The notes below the pieces were generated by a model, which did no database searches, had not been told where the DNA came from, and saw only the letters and a program-made list of their open reading frames with translations. Made by a program: the position numbers and the translations under genes. A stretch of DNA of 37,583 bases from Sterolibacterium sp. (GTDB taxonomy: Bacteria; Pseudomonadota; Gammaproteobacteria; Burkholderiales; Rhodocyclaceae). The first letter of the stretch is position 1. Each line of letters starts with the position of its first letter. This document shows positions 1 to 7,805 of this stretch, one piece after another. The stretch spans positions 1-37,583 of the forward strand of contig JAGOVA010000025.1 in assembly GCA_018061005.1 (NCBI GenBank). The letters run 5' to 3'.

Positions 1-38
1 ACGTTAGGCAGGCCGACGATGCCGCATTTGAGGGACAT
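1..38 (-). CDS. ychF: Redox-regulated ATPase YchF, N-terminal fragment
   Basis: Only the first 12 codons and two bases lie in the window. They read MSLKCGIVGLPN, which matches the start of the universally conserved Obg-like ATPase YchF, just ahead of its P-loop (GLPNVGKST in the family). The ATG is at 36-38 on the minus strand, preceded by a purine-rich TGGAAA. It follows pth by 36 bp, and the pth-ychF pair is a common co-transcribed arrangement in proteobacteria. The rest of the gene lies beyond the left edge. Confidence 0.85.
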   Translation of the reverse strand, partial: MSLKCGIVGLPN

Positions 39-74
39 GGCGTTTTCCAGTGAGACGTGAAAGGTGAGGTGAAA

Positions 75-677
75 TCAGGGCTTGCCCGCCGGTTTGACGT
101 TGAGTTTCTGCATGGCAGCAGGCCAGTCGCCCGCAGCCAGCAGCGGCCAGGTCAACAGGGCGCGATCGAGTGCGCTGTCGATGGACTCCTGCTCGGCGCG
201 TTGCGGGGGTTTGAGCACGAAATGAACCACTTCGTTGCGATCCCCCGGATGACCGATGCCGACACGCAACCGCCAGTAATCCTGGGTACCCAGATGGGCG
301 GTGATGTCTTTGAGGCCGTTGTGGCCGCCGAGGCCGCCGCCAAATTTAAGCCGCATCTGACCGGGAGGCAGATCGAGTTCATCATGCACGACCAGCATTT
401 CGTCGGGTTCGATGCGATAAAACTGTGCCAGCGCGCGCACCGCCTGACCCGAGCGATTCATGAAAGTCTGCGGCAGCAGCAGCCACAGACCGTTGGGCGT
501 CGAGGTTCCCGCGCGTGCACTGCCGACGATGCCGTGAAAACGGGTTTCACGGACGAGCGGCAGACGCAGATCGGCGGCCAGCCGCTCACAAAACCAAAAC
601 CCGGCGTTGTGCCGGGTTTTGGCGTATTCGAGCCCGGGATTACCCAGGCCGATCACGAGTCGGGGCGGTCGCTGCAT
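75..677 (-). CDS. pth: Peptidyl-tRNA hydrolase
   Basis: Pth cleaves the ester bond of peptidyl-tRNAs released from stalled ribosomes and so recycles tRNA in the cytoplasm. The 200-residue protein has the family length (about 190-200). Visible hallmarks are LGNPG at 11-15, TRHNAG at 21-26 with the catalytic His23, the PQTFMNRSG block with Asn74, the HDELD block with Asp99, and GGHNG with Asn120. These correspond to the known active-site and tRNA-binding residues. It sits between rplY and ychF, the usual order rplY-pth-ychF. The start has no strong Shine-Dalgarno sequence. Codons 20-29 form a 12-bp perfect hairpin in the mRNA (see findings). Confidence 0.97.
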   Translation of the reverse strand: MQRPPRLVIGLGNPGLEYAKTRHNAGFWFCERLAADLRLPLVRETRFHGIVGSARAGTSTPNGLWLLLPQTFMNRSGQAVRALAQFYRIEPDEMLVVHDELDLPPGQMRLKFGGGLGGHNGLKDITAHLGTQDYWRLRVGIGHPGDRNEVVHFVLKPPQRAEQESIDSALDRALLTWPLLAAGDWPAAMQKLNVKPAGKP

Positions 678-734
678 GCTGTATTTTGCGTACCGTGTGC
701 GTTGAGCCGCCGTCGATGTAACGGATGCGTTGAA

Positions 735-1364
735 TTACTTCTTTTTATCCGCTGCCGGAGCAGCGGCGGCTTCCGGTGTGGCTTCTTCGGTTGCACCACC
801 ACGCGGCACGGCGATGGTCACCACCACGGGGTCTTCACCCTTGTGCATGGCGATTTCAACGCCCTTCGGCAGTTTCAGTGCCGAAACGTGGATCGAGTGA
901 CCGGCGGAAAGTTCTTTCAGATCCACTTCGATGAACTCGGGCAGATCGCCCGGCAGGCACTTGACGTCGAGTTCATTGATGATGTGCGAAACCAGACCGC
1001 CTTGCAGCTTGACGCCCGGGGCGATGTCGGCATTGACGAAGTGCAGCGGCACCTTCTGGTGGATCGCGTGCGTGGCATCGATGCGCTGGAAGTCCAAATG
1101 CAGGATCTGACGCTTGAACGGGTGCATTTGAATGTCGCGCAGCAGCACGGTTTCATTGACACCGGCGAGGTTCATGTGCAGCACGGAGGAATGGAAGGCT
1201 TCCTTGCGCAGTTTGTGCCAGATTTCGTTGTGGTCGATATCGATGGCTTGCGCTGCCTTTTCCCCGCCGTAGACGACACCCGGTATACGACCGGTTCTAC
1301 GCAGGCGGCGGCTCGCTCCGGTGCCCTGCAGGGTGCGCACTTGCGCGTTGAATTCATATTGCAT
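735..1364 (-). CDS. rplY: 50S ribosomal protein L25/general stress protein Ctc
   Basis: Long (TL5/Ctc-type) L25, 209 residues, with an N-terminal 5S rRNA-binding domain (roughly 1-95) and the extra C-terminal beta domain. The start [20 protein letters not shown] and the following [10 protein letters not shown] are typical of the family. The last 25 or so residues are Ala/Glu/Pro-rich and end in KKK, a flexible tail that often varies. CAGGAG lies 7 bp before the ATG and supports the start. It is followed by pth 57 bp downstream and preceded by prs, an order seen widely in beta- and gammaproteobacteria. Confidence 0.96.
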   Translation of the reverse strand: MQYEFNAQVRTLQGTGASRRLRRTGRIPGVVYGGEKAAQAIDIDHNEIWHKLRKEAFHSSVLHMNLAGVNETVLLRDIQMHPFKRQILHLDFQRIDATHAIHQKVPLHFVNADIAPGVKLQGGLVSHIINELDVKCLPGDLPEFIEVDLKELSAGHSIHVSALKLPKGVEIAMHKGEDPVVVTIAVPRGGATEEATPEAAAAPAADKKK

Positions 1365-1458
1365 TTTGCTGCTCCTGAAAATACCTGCCCGCGACCAGGC
1401 CGGTGGGTTATGAGTACAACGGCATTGTCAGGCATGAAACACGCTGACGCTGCCCGTT

Positions 1459-2409
1459 TTACTCCATGAAAAGCGATGAGACTGAGTCTTCGTTGCTGAT
1501 CCGCAGCATGGTTTCGGCCAGCAGGCCGCCGATGGATACCTGGCGGATACGCGGACAAGCGCGTGCGGCCTCGTGCAGCGGGATGGTGTCGGTAACGACC
1601 AGTTCATCGAGATCGGATTCGCTGATGCGTGAAATGGCCGCGCCGGAAAGCACCGGGTGCGTGCAGTAGGCCAACACCTTGAGCGCGCCGCGCTCCTTCA
1701 GTGCCTGCGCGGCCTTGCACAGGGTGCCGGCAGTATCGACCATGTCGTCCATGATGACGCAGGTGCGCCCTTTGACTTCGCCAATGATGTTCATGACTTC
1801 CGACACATTGGCCTTGGGGCGACGTTTATCAATGATCGCCAGATCGGATTCAAGGTGTTTGGCCAGCGCACGGGCGCGCACCACGCCGCCGATATCCGGC
1901 GAAACGACCAGCAGGTCTTCGTGACGCTGCTTCCAGATGTCGCCTAGCAAAATGGGGCCGGCGTAGATGTTGTCGACCGGAATATCGAAGAAGCCCTGAA
2001 TCTGATCCGCATGCAGATCTACGGTGAGCACACGTTGCACACCGACGGCCTGCAGCATGTTGGCCACCACCTTGGCGGTGATCGCCACACGCGCCGAGCG
2101 CGGCCGACGATCCTGACGGGCGTAACCAAAATAGGGGATAACGGCGGTGATGCGCCCGGCCGAAGCTCGCTTCAACGCATCGACCATGATGAGCAATTCC
2201 ATCAGGTTGTCGTTGGTCGGCTGGCAGGTCGATTGCAGCACGAAGACATCGCGACCGCGCACGTTTTCGAGAATCTCGACATTCACTTCGCCATCGGAAA
2301 AGCGGCCTATGACGGCGCGACCGAGTGCGATATTGAGTGGCTTGACGACATCAGCAGCCAGCTTGGGGTTGGCGTTGCCGGTAAACACCATCAGGCTATC
2401 GTAGGCCAT
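1459..2409 (-). CDS. prs: Ribose-phosphate pyrophosphokinase
   Basis: Makes PRPP from ribose 5-phosphate and ATP, feeding purine, pyrimidine, NAD, His and Trp synthesis. From the ATG at 2407-2409 the protein is 316 residues, the normal length. Visible motifs are [10 protein letters not shown] (37-46), YARQDRR (96-102), the catalytic His133 in [20 protein letters not shown] (194-201) and the PRPP loop DDMVDTAGT (221-229). A longer in-frame reading towards 2673 runs through the tRNA-Gln gene and is not part of the protein. The start has only a weak ribosome-binding site (GAGTCTC). A U10 hairpin lies 25 bp upstream, leaving no room for a separate promoter between it and the ATG. Confidence 0.97.
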   Translation of the reverse strand: MAYDSLMVFTGNANPKLAADVVKPLNIALGRAVIGRFSDGEVNVEILENVRGRDVFVLQSTCQPTNDNLMELLIMVDALKRASAGRITAVIPYFGYARQDRRPRSARVAITAKVVANMLQAVGVQRVLTVDLHADQIQGFFDIPVDNIYAGPILLGDIWKQRHEDLLVVSPDIGGVVRARALAKHLESDLAIIDKRRPKANVSEVMNIIGEVKGRTCVIMDDMVDTAGTLCKAAQALKERGALKVLAYCTHPVLSGAAISRISESDLDELVVTDTIPLHEAARACPRIRQVSIGGLLAETMLRISNEDSVSSLFME

Positions 2410-2434
2410 GCGAGACTCGTGAGCAGATGATCGG

Positions 2435-2478
2435 AAAAAAAAAACAGGGCAGATCGAGCAACGAGTTTCTGCATGCCC
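2435..2478 (-). terminator. Terminator-like hairpin with U10 tract between tRNA-Gln and prs
   Basis: On the minus strand a GGGC/AGA arm pairs with TCTGCCC (with a small bulge), and ten consecutive T residues follow (A10 at 2435-2444 on the plus strand). It lies just after tRNA-Gln and ends 25 bp before the prs start codon. It could terminate the tRNA transcript or act as an attenuator for prs. The stem is imperfect, so efficiency is uncertain. Confidence 0.6.
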
Positions 2479-2492
2479 GACCTGGATGCAGG

Positions 2493-2569
2493 TGGCTGGG
2501 GAGGAAGGATTCGAACCTTCGCATGCCGGAATCAAAATCCGGTGCCTTAACCAGCTTGGCGACTCCCCA
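2493..2569 (-). tRNA. tRNA-Gln (anticodon TTG)
   Basis: A 77-nt cloverleaf reads on the minus strand. The 7-bp acceptor stem is TGGGGAG/CTCCCCA, the discriminator is G and CCA is encoded (2493-2495). The anticodon stem CCGGA/TCCGG encloses the loop TTTTGAT, giving anticodon TTG, which reads CAA. The T-arm contains GTTCGAATC. A discriminator G and a weak first acceptor pair (T-A) are typical of glutamine tRNAs. It lies upstream of prs with its own promoter. Confidence 0.96.
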
Positions 2570-2610
2570 ACTTCGACAGGTCGCGAACAACAAGTCGACG
2601 AAAGCGCAGC

Positions 2611-2639
2611 ATTTTGCCGTGTCTTGCCCAAGCTGTCAA
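2611..2639 (-). promoter_or_regulatory. Sigma-70 promoter for tRNA-Gln
   Basis: On the minus strand a perfect -35 TTGACA (2634-2639), a 17-bp spacer and a -10 CAAAAT (2611-2616) lie about 42 bp before the tRNA 5' end. The predicted start is near 2604. The -10 matches four of six consensus bases. Confidence 0.6.
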
Positions 2640-2778
2640 TCACTTCCGGGAAGATTCTATGAGTCCGCCGCAAAAATGGTTAAAATCTAAAGATTGTTCG
2701 CCGCGCTTCTGGCTCGATTTTAGTCGATGCAAGCCGCTCGTCGACCACACCACTACCCCATTTTTACAAGGAAACCCC

Positions 2779-3228
2779 ATGTCCTGCCGCACTCACGCAT
2801 CTGCTCACTCATTGCTCATCACCGGGTTGCTGGCTCTGGCCATCGGCAACGTGCAGGCCATGGGTTCCAGGCCCCATCCGGCTGATGACGAAGGCATTGC
2901 CACGCGCATGCAGCCCGTGGGTCGTGTCGAATTTGCTGCGGTGGTTGCCGCTGGCGGCGCGCCCCGTACCGGCGAAGCCCTGTTCAAATCGGCTTGTAGT
3001 GCCTGCCATGCCACGGGGGCTGCGGGCGCGCCCAAGGTGGGCGACAAAGCAGCCTGGGGGCCTCGCCTGGCGCAAGGGCTGGACGGCCTGCTGAAATCCG
3101 CCATTAATGGCAAGAACGCGATGCCACCCAAGGGCGGCGCCAATGCCAGCGATTTCGAACTGGCTCGTGCCATTGTTCATATGGCAAATCAATCTGGCGC
3201 GAGCTTCAAGGAACCGGTTGAGAAGTAA
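2779..3228 (+). CDS. Periplasmic c5-type cytochrome c
   Basis: A 149-residue monoheme cytochrome c that should carry electrons in the periplasm. Residues 1-27 form a signal peptide with a hydrophobic core (LLITGLLALAIG) and an AxA-like site (VQA). The haem site is CSACH at 73-77, and the likely axial methionine is Met115 in AMPPKGG. The string GAPKVGDKAAWGPRLAQG is characteristic of the cytochrome c5 (CycB) group. The start is supported by AAGGAA (2768-2773). It is a single plus-strand gene convergent with rep, and no partner oxidase or reductase is nearby. The electron partner is therefore unknown. Confidence 0.88.
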   Translation: MSCRTHASAHSLLITGLLALAIGNVQAMGSRPHPADDEGIATRMQPVGRVEFAAVVAAGGAPRTGEALFKSACSACHATGAAGAPKVGDKAAWGPRLAQGLDGLLKSAINGKNAMPPKGGANASDFELARAIVHMANQSGASFKEPVEK

Positions 3229-3273
3229 TAATCTCACATCATTACGTTATCAAAACCATTACGCCATCGCGTT

Positions 3274-3301
3274 TTTACGTCGCACCATTTACGTCGCACC
3301 A
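3274..3301. repeat. 14-bp perfect tandem duplication at the rep stop codon
   Basis: The 14-mer TTTACGTCGCACCA occurs twice in direct succession (3274-3287 and 3288-3301). The inner copy contains the rep stop codon (3289-3291) and its last sense codons; the outer copy lies in the cytochrome/rep gap. It looks like a recent replication-slippage duplication. Confidence 0.9.
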
Positions 3302-5277
3302 CCGCCCAGCAACGCCTTGAACTGCGCCAGACGAGCCCGGCCAGCGGCCTTGTCTTGCGACGCATTTTCCTGGGTTCCGCCCGAAAATTTCATGTCTTCA
3401 CCCATTTCGGTGATGAAGCGTGACGGCTCGCAAGTGCGCCATTCCTTGCCCTGTTTGCGCCGCTGACACCAGCTCAGATGCAGGCTGCGTTCGGCGCGGG
3501 TGATGCCGACATACATCAGCCGCCGCTCTTCAGCGATGCGGCCTTCAATCTCGGCATCGCGGTGCGGCAGCAGCCCTTCCTCGATGCCGACGAGAAACAC
3601 ATGGCCGAATTCCAGCCCTTTGGCGGCATGTAGCGTCGCGAGCTGTACGGCATCGCTATTTTCATCGTTCTTGTCGAGCATGGAAATCAAGGCCACGGTT
3701 TGCGTCAGTTCGATCAGGGTTTTCTTTTCGTCCTCCCCTTTTTTTGACAGCCAGCCGATGAAGTCGCGCACATTGCTCCATTTGCTCTCGGCCTCCCGCG
3801 CCTCGCAAGATTCGAACAGCCAGGTTTCGTAGCCGATCGCCGCAAGCAGCTCTTCGAGCAACGCCCCCGCCGGTTCGCGCGCGGCGCGGTACTCGATGCG
3901 CTGAATGAAATGGCAGAACTCCCGCACCACCCCAAGCTGTTTGGCCGGGACATGGCTATCCGCCCCCACCTCAAGCACTGCTGCCAGCAAGCCTATCCGC
4001 CGCTGTCCGGCATAACGTCCCAGTGCCTCAAGCGTAGCCGCGCCGATGCCACGTTTGGGCGTGGTAATCGCACGGATAAAGGCCGGATCGTCGTCATTGT
4101 TGGCAATCAGGCGCAGATAACAGGTCATGTCCTTGATCTCGGCACGATCAAAAAATGATTGCCCGCCGGACATGACATAAGGAATACGGTTGTCGCGCAA
4201 CTGCTGCTCGAAAGCGCGCGCCTGATGATTGCCGCGATAAAGAATGGCGTAATCGCTGAAACGGGTGCGCTGCTGAAATTTATGCGCCTGCAGCTTCATC
4301 ACCACCAGTTCGGCCTCATGCTCGCCATCCCGGCAGGCATGAATCTGGATGGCCTCGCCGTGGCCATGCTCCGACCAGAGTTTCTTCTCGAATACCTTGG
4401 GATTATGGGCAATCAGGTTATTCGCCGCCGTCAAAATGCGGACGGTCGAACGATAATTCTGTTCCAGCTTGACCAGGCGCAACAGCGGAAAATCCTCGCG
4501 CAGCAAATGCAGGTTTTCCACATCCGCGCCACGCCAGGCGTAAATCGACTGATCGTCGTCCCCCACCGCAGTGAACGCCGCACGCGGCCCGGCCAGCAGC
4601 TTCAGCATCCGGTACTGACACTTGTTGGTATCCTGATATTCATCCACCAGCAGATAGCGCAGCCGCCCCTGCCAACGCGCCAGCACCTCCGCGTCGCGCT
4701 CGAACAGCCGCACCGGCAAGCGGATCAGATCGTCAAAATCCGTCGCCTGATACGCCTGCAAGGTGCGCTCATATTCCACGTAGAGCCGCGCTGCGGCCAG
4801 TTCCAGCGGCTCTTCGGCGGCCGCGATGGCGGCATCCGGCTCGACCATCTGGTTTTTCCACATCGAAATGCGGCTTTGCACGGCGCGGATGCGCGCCTTG
4901 TCAGCATTGCCCAGCAGTTCGGCAATCAGCCCCGCACAATCGCCCGCATCCAGGATGGAAAAGCCCGGCTTGAGCCCGCAGGCTTTCGCCTCCTGGCGGA
5001 CGATGCGCGCGCCCAGTGCATGAAAGGTGCTCACCGTCAGCCCCGTCAGGGAACGCCCCGGCATCAGTTTGCCGATGCGATCCTGCATTTCACGCGCGGC
5101 CTTGTTGGTGAAGGTGATGGCCGCAATATGCTGCGGCTGCATGCCACATTCTTCGATCAGATAAGCGATCTTGTGCGTGATGACACGGGTCTTGCCAGAA
5201 CCTGCCCCGGCCAGCACCAGCAGGGGCGTATCGAGATGACGGATGGCTTCGCGCTGCGGCGGATTGAGCTTGGACAT
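3289..5277 (-). CDS. rep: ATP-dependent DNA helicase Rep (UvrD/Rep superfamily 1A)
   Basis: 3'-5' DNA helicase that clears proteins ahead of the replisome and helps restart stalled forks. The 662-residue length fits Rep (about 670). Superfamily 1 motifs are visible in order: Q-motif LNPPQREAI (4-12), Walker A AGAGSGKT (23-30), motif Ia TFTNKAAREM, motif II DEYQDTN (212-218), motif III GDDDQSIYAWRGA (239-251), QNYRS (motif IV), TLHAAKGLEF (motif V) and VGITRAERSL (motif VI). LNPPQREAI and the motif spacing fit Rep better than UvrD or PcrA, and there is no long UvrD-like C-terminal tail. The ATG at 5275-5277 has a weak ribosome-binding site. The gene ends in a tandem 14-bp duplication. Confidence 0.93.
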   Translation of the reverse strand: MSKLNPPQREAIRHLDTPLLVLAGAGSGKTRVITHKIAYLIEECGMQPQHIAAITFTNKAAREMQDRIGKLMPGRSLTGLTVSTFHALGARIVRQEAKACGLKPGFSILDAGDCAGLIAELLGNADKARIRAVQSRISMWKNQMVEPDAAIAAAEEPLELAAARLYVEYERTLQAYQATDFDDLIRLPVRLFERDAEVLARWQGRLRYLLVDEYQDTNKCQYRMLKLLAGPRAAFTAVGDDDQSIYAWRGADVENLHLLREDFPLLRLVKLEQNYRSTVRILTAANNLIAHNPKVFEKKLWSEHGHGEAIQIHACRDGEHEAELVVMKLQAHKFQQRTRFSDYAILYRGNHQARAFEQQLRDNRIPYVMSGGQSFFDRAEIKDMTCYLRLIANNDDDPAFIRAITTPKRGIGAATLEALGRYAGQRRIGLLAAVLEVGADSHVPAKQLGVVREFCHFIQRIEYRAAREPAGALLEELLAAIGYETWLFESCEAREAESKWSNVRDFIGWLSKKGEDEKKTLIELTQTVALISMLDKNDENSDAVQLATLHAAKGLEFGHVFLVGIEEGLLPHRDAEIEGRIAEERRLMYVGITRAERSLHLSWCQRRKQGKEWRTCEPSRFITEMGEDMKFSGGTQENASQDKAAGRARLAQFKALLGGGAT

Positions 5278-5337
5278 GAAGACTTCAACAACAATGAACA
5301 GCGCGCAGTTTACCCGTTCGATGATGATTACGATGGT

Positions 5338-6270
5338 TCAGGGAATTTCCGGCAACTCGATCAGGTCGCTGCGTTCCGCTCCGGCCGACAGGGTCTGGCA
5401 AGCCGTCAGAAACTCGCGCAACACGGCAGTGTGATATTTATCACGATGCCAGAGAAACTGGAAACGTCGGGTCAAGTCCAGCGACGGCGTGGCGATCGGC
5501 GCGAGGCTGCCGCGCCGGAAAGCCTCACGCAGTGCCAGCCGGGAAATACAGCCGATCCCCAAACCCGACTCCACAGCGCGCTTGATGGCTTCGGTATGTT
5601 CCAGCTCAAGACGAATCATGAGCGTGGCTTCAACATGAAACGGACGCAGTGCCTGCTCGAACACTTCACGCGTCCCCGAACCCTGCTCGCGCAAAATCCA
5701 GCGTTCGCGCATCAGGGTTTCAACCGGCACCGTGCGCCGCCGCACCAGCGGATGATCGGGCGCGGCAAACACCACCAGCTCATCACGCACCCACGGTTGG
5801 GTGACCAGATCGGGATGGCGGCAGGAGCCTTCGATCAGCCCCAGATCCAGCTCGTAGCCGGCCACCTGCTCAACGATGGTCGCCGTGTTATGCACTTTCA
5901 GCTGCACCTTGGCCTCCGGATGCTGCTGCAGGAAATCCGCCACGATCAACGTCGCCAGATAGTTACCTATGGTCAGCGTCGCCCCGATCCGCAATGCGCC
6001 CAAGCCGGTGCGTCCTTCCAGCAAGGCTTCAATTTCCGCTGCGCGGTCGAGCAACTCCACCGCCTTGGGCAACAACTGCTCGCCCAGCGTGTTGATCTGC
6101 AAACGCTTGCCCACCCGCTCGAACAAACGGCAATCAAACTGCCCCTCAAACTCGCTGAGTGCCGTACTGGCCGCCGATTGCGACAACGCCACCGCATCCG
6201 CCGCGTGTGAAACACGCCCCAGACGCGCCACGGCGACAAACACCTCGATCTGACGCAGACTGTATTTCAT
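5338..6270 (-). CDS. LysR-family transcriptional regulator, probable FinR-like regulator of fpr
   Basis: A 310-residue LysR-type regulator. The N-terminal winged helix-turn-helix (about 1-65) reads SLRQIEVFVAVARLGRVSHAADAVALSQSAASTALSEFE, followed by the usual linker helix and a two-lobed effector domain. It is divergent from fpr across a 96-bp gap, the same arrangement as finR/fprA in Pseudomonas. Control of fpr in response to redox or sulfite-type signals is therefore inferred from context and not shown. ATG at 6268-6270 is chosen; an in-frame TTG two codons upstream is possible. Neither has a clear Shine-Dalgarno sequence. Confidence 0.88.
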   Translation of the reverse strand: MKYSLRQIEVFVAVARLGRVSHAADAVALSQSAASTALSEFEGQFDCRLFERVGKRLQINTLGEQLLPKAVELLDRAAEIEALLEGRTGLGALRIGATLTIGNYLATLIVADFLQQHPEAKVQLKVHNTATIVEQVAGYELDLGLIEGSCRHPDLVTQPWVRDELVVFAAPDHPLVRRRTVPVETLMRERWILREQGSGTREVFEQALRPFHVEATLMIRLELEHTEAIKRAVESGLGIGCISRLALREAFRRGSLAPIATPSLDLTRRFQFLWHRDKYHTAVLREFLTACQTLSAGAERSDLIELPEIP

Positions 6271-6289
6271 ATTCAATAAAACCGAACGA

Positions 6290-6319
6290 TTATCTCGGAA
6301 AAATCAATTTTACAGATAA
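6290..6319. promoter_or_regulatory. Inverted repeat, candidate LysR operator between the regulator and fpr
   Basis: TTATCT (6290-6295) and AGATAA (6314-6319) are perfect 6-bp arms separated by 18 bp. The extended arms GATTATCT and AGATAAATC remain nearly symmetric. The right arm overlaps the likely fpr -35 element, a common position for LysR-type control. Binding is inferred. Confidence 0.45.
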
Positions 6320-6337
6320 ATCAGCATTCCCTAAAAT
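6309..6337 (+). promoter_or_regulatory. Sigma-70 promoter for fpr
   Basis: TTTACA (6309-6314) and TAAAAT (6332-6337) are separated by exactly 17 bp; each matches five of six consensus bases. Predicted transcription start is about 6344, roughly 23 nt before the fpr ATG. Confidence 0.6.
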
Positions 6338-6366
6338 TCGCTCATTCTTTCGTCCCGGAGCCTGTC

Positions 6367-7143
6367 ATGAGCAACCTCAATACCGAACGTGTCCTCAGCG
6401 TCCATCACTGGAACGATACCCTGTTCAGCTTCCGCACCACGCGCGACCCTGGCCTGCGTTTCGAGAATGGCCAGTTCGTCATGATCGGTCTGGAGGTCGA
6501 AGGCAAGCCGTTAATGCGCGCTTACAGCATCGCCAGTGCCAACCACGCCGAACATCTGGAATTCTTCAGCATCAAGGTGCAGGACGGTCCGCTCACCTCG
6601 CGCCTGCAACACTTGCAGGAAGGTCAGGACATCATGGTCAGCAAAAAGCCTACCGGTACACTGGTCGTCACCGACCTGTTGCCCGGCAAAAACCTGTACC
6701 TGTTCGGCACGGGCACCGGGCTCGCTCCCTTTATCAGCCTGATCCAGGATCCGGCCACCTACGAGCGTTTCGAGAAAGTGGTACTGGTGCATGGCGTGCG
6801 TCAGGTGAGCGAGCTGGCTTATTCCGATTTCATCAGCCGCGAACTGCTAGAGCATGAGTTTTTCGGTGAAGACGTGCGTGACAAGCTGATCTACTACCCG
6901 ACCGTCACGCGCGAGCCTTTCCGCAATCGCGGCCGCCTGACCGACCTGATCGAATCCGGCAAGCTGTTCGAGGACATCGGCCTGCCACCGCTCGACCCGG
7001 CACGCGACCGCGCCATGCTCTGCGGCAGCCCGCACATGCTCAAAGACACCTGCGCCCTGCTCGATGCCCGTGGCTTCAAGGTGTCCCCGCGCATCGGTGT
7101 GGCCGGTGATTATGTGATCGAACGCGCCTTCGTCGAAAAATAA
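6367..7143 (+). CDS. fpr: Ferredoxin/flavodoxin-NADP+ reductase
   Basis: FAD enzyme moving electrons between NADPH and ferredoxin or flavodoxin, used for radical-enzyme activation, Fe-S assembly and oxidative stress defence. The 258-residue protein has the bacterial FprA length. The FAD motif RAYSIAS is at 51-57, the pyrophosphate/NADP motif GTGTGLAPF at 114-122, and MLCGSPHM at 217-224. The C-terminus YVIERAFVEK extends past the aromatic residue, as in the subclass I bacterial enzymes that end in Val-Glu-Lys. CCCGGAG (6355-6361) serves as ribosome-binding site. It is followed by a very strong bidirectional terminator. Confidence 0.96.
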   Translation: MSNLNTERVLSVHHWNDTLFSFRTTRDPGLRFENGQFVMIGLEVEGKPLMRAYSIASANHAEHLEFFSIKVQDGPLTSRLQHLQEGQDIMVSKKPTGTLVVTDLLPGKNLYLFGTGTGLAPFISLIQDPATYERFEKVVLVHGVRQVSELAYSDFISRELLEHEFFGEDVRDKLIYYPTVTREPFRNRGRLTDLIESGKLFEDIGLPPLDPARDRAMLCGSPHMLKDTCALLDARGFKVSPRIGVAGDYVIERAFVEK

Positions 7144-7221
7144 GCCGGCTGGAATGGCGCGGCGACCGTAACCAGCACACCAACAGACCGACAAGCCGCT
7201 CAAAAAAGCAAACCGTAACGT

Positions 7222-7267
7222 AAAACACAACGCCCACCTTCCGTACAGCAGGTGGGCGTTGTGTTTT
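7222..7267. terminator. Strong bidirectional intrinsic terminator between fpr and erpA
   Basis: An 18-bp perfect stem (7222-7239 with 7250-7267) encloses a 10-nt loop. It has a GC-rich core (CGCCCACCT/AGGTGGGCG) and A-rich/T-rich flanks (AAAACACAA/TTGTGTTTT). It lies between the convergent ends of fpr (+) and erpA (-), so it can stop transcription from both sides. Confidence 0.9.
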
Positions 7268-7285
7268 CAGCCTTGCAAAAACAGA

Positions 7286-7636
7286 TCAGGCCGAGAACGA
7301 CGAACCGCAACCGCAGGTGGACTGGGCGTTCGGGTTCTTGATCACAAACTGCGAGCCTTGCAGCCCTTCCGAATAATCAATCTCGGCACCCACCAGATAC
7401 TGATAACTCATCGGGTCGATCAGTAGCTGCACGCCGCCTTTTTCCACCACGGTATCATCTTCATTGGTGTCTTCCTCAAAGGTGAAGCCGTACTGAAAAC
7501 CGGAGCAGCCGCCACCGCTCACAAACACGCGCAGCTTGAGATCGGGGTTGCCTTCTTCCGCGATCAGGTCACGCACTTTCTCAACGGCCTTGTCGGTAAA
7601 GACCATCGGCAGGGGCATTTCAGTCGGGGCATTCAT
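7286..7636 (-). CDS. erpA: Iron-sulfur cluster insertion protein ErpA
   Basis: A-type carrier that delivers Fe-S clusters to apoproteins, including those of respiration and isoprenoid synthesis. The protein is 116 residues. The three cluster-binding cysteines are Cys44 ([10 protein letters not shown]), Cys108 and Cys110 (TCGCGSSF), in the canonical C-x63-C-x-C pattern. [15 protein letters not shown] is typical of ErpA, as opposed to IscA. ATG at 7634-7636 is preceded by AAGGAGT with a 7-bp gap, which settles the start. It is the last gene of the argC-coiled-coil-bactofilin-erpA series. Confidence 0.95.
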   Translation of the reverse strand: MNAPTEMPLPMVFTDKAVEKVRDLIAEEGNPDLKLRVFVSGGGCSGFQYGFTFEEDTNEDDTVVEKGGVQLLIDPMSYQYLVGAEIDYSEGLQGSQFVIKNPNAQSTCGCGSSFSA

Positions 7637-7683
7637 GGTGTAACTCCTTGTCAAAAATAGGGATATTGAATTCATTAAAGCAC

Positions 7684-7797
7684 AACGGCGCCATGTAGCA
7701 ATGCGCCGTTATCATCATGTTTCATGGGTCATGATCACCCCGAATTGTTGGTTATTGGTTGCTGCTTGTTACTTGTTGCTTACTGATTGTTGATGCG
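7684..7797 (-). other. Untranslated spacer before erpA: GC hairpin plus CAA-rich unstructured tract
   Basis: The 169-bp gap between bactofilin and erpA contains an 8-bp perfect stem (7684-7691 with 7703-7710, loop 11). Upstream of it on the minus strand (7744-7797) is a G-poor stretch made of repeated CAACAA/GTAACAA/AACCAATAA-like units. No protein can be supported here. The tract could be a Rho-loading or RNA-binding region; function is not shown. Confidence 0.5.
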
Positions 7798-7805
7798 ACT
7801 AAAGC

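Noticed and set aside
57-1469. Long plus-strand open frame (470 codons) opposite pth and rplY
   Set aside because: It is the antisense of two clear minus-strand genes, has no ribosome-binding site and no recognisable domain; GC-rich codon structure keeps the opposite frame open.
2410-2673. N-terminal extension of prs through the tRNA-Gln gene
   Set aside because: The frame is open but crosses a complete tRNA gene and a terminator-like U-tract; Prs homology starts at [12 protein letters not shown].
4159-6210. Plus-strand open frame of 683 codons opposite rep and the LysR gene
   Set aside because: It spans two well-supported genes and the gap between them in antisense; composition is His/Gln/Arg-rich as expected of a shadow frame.
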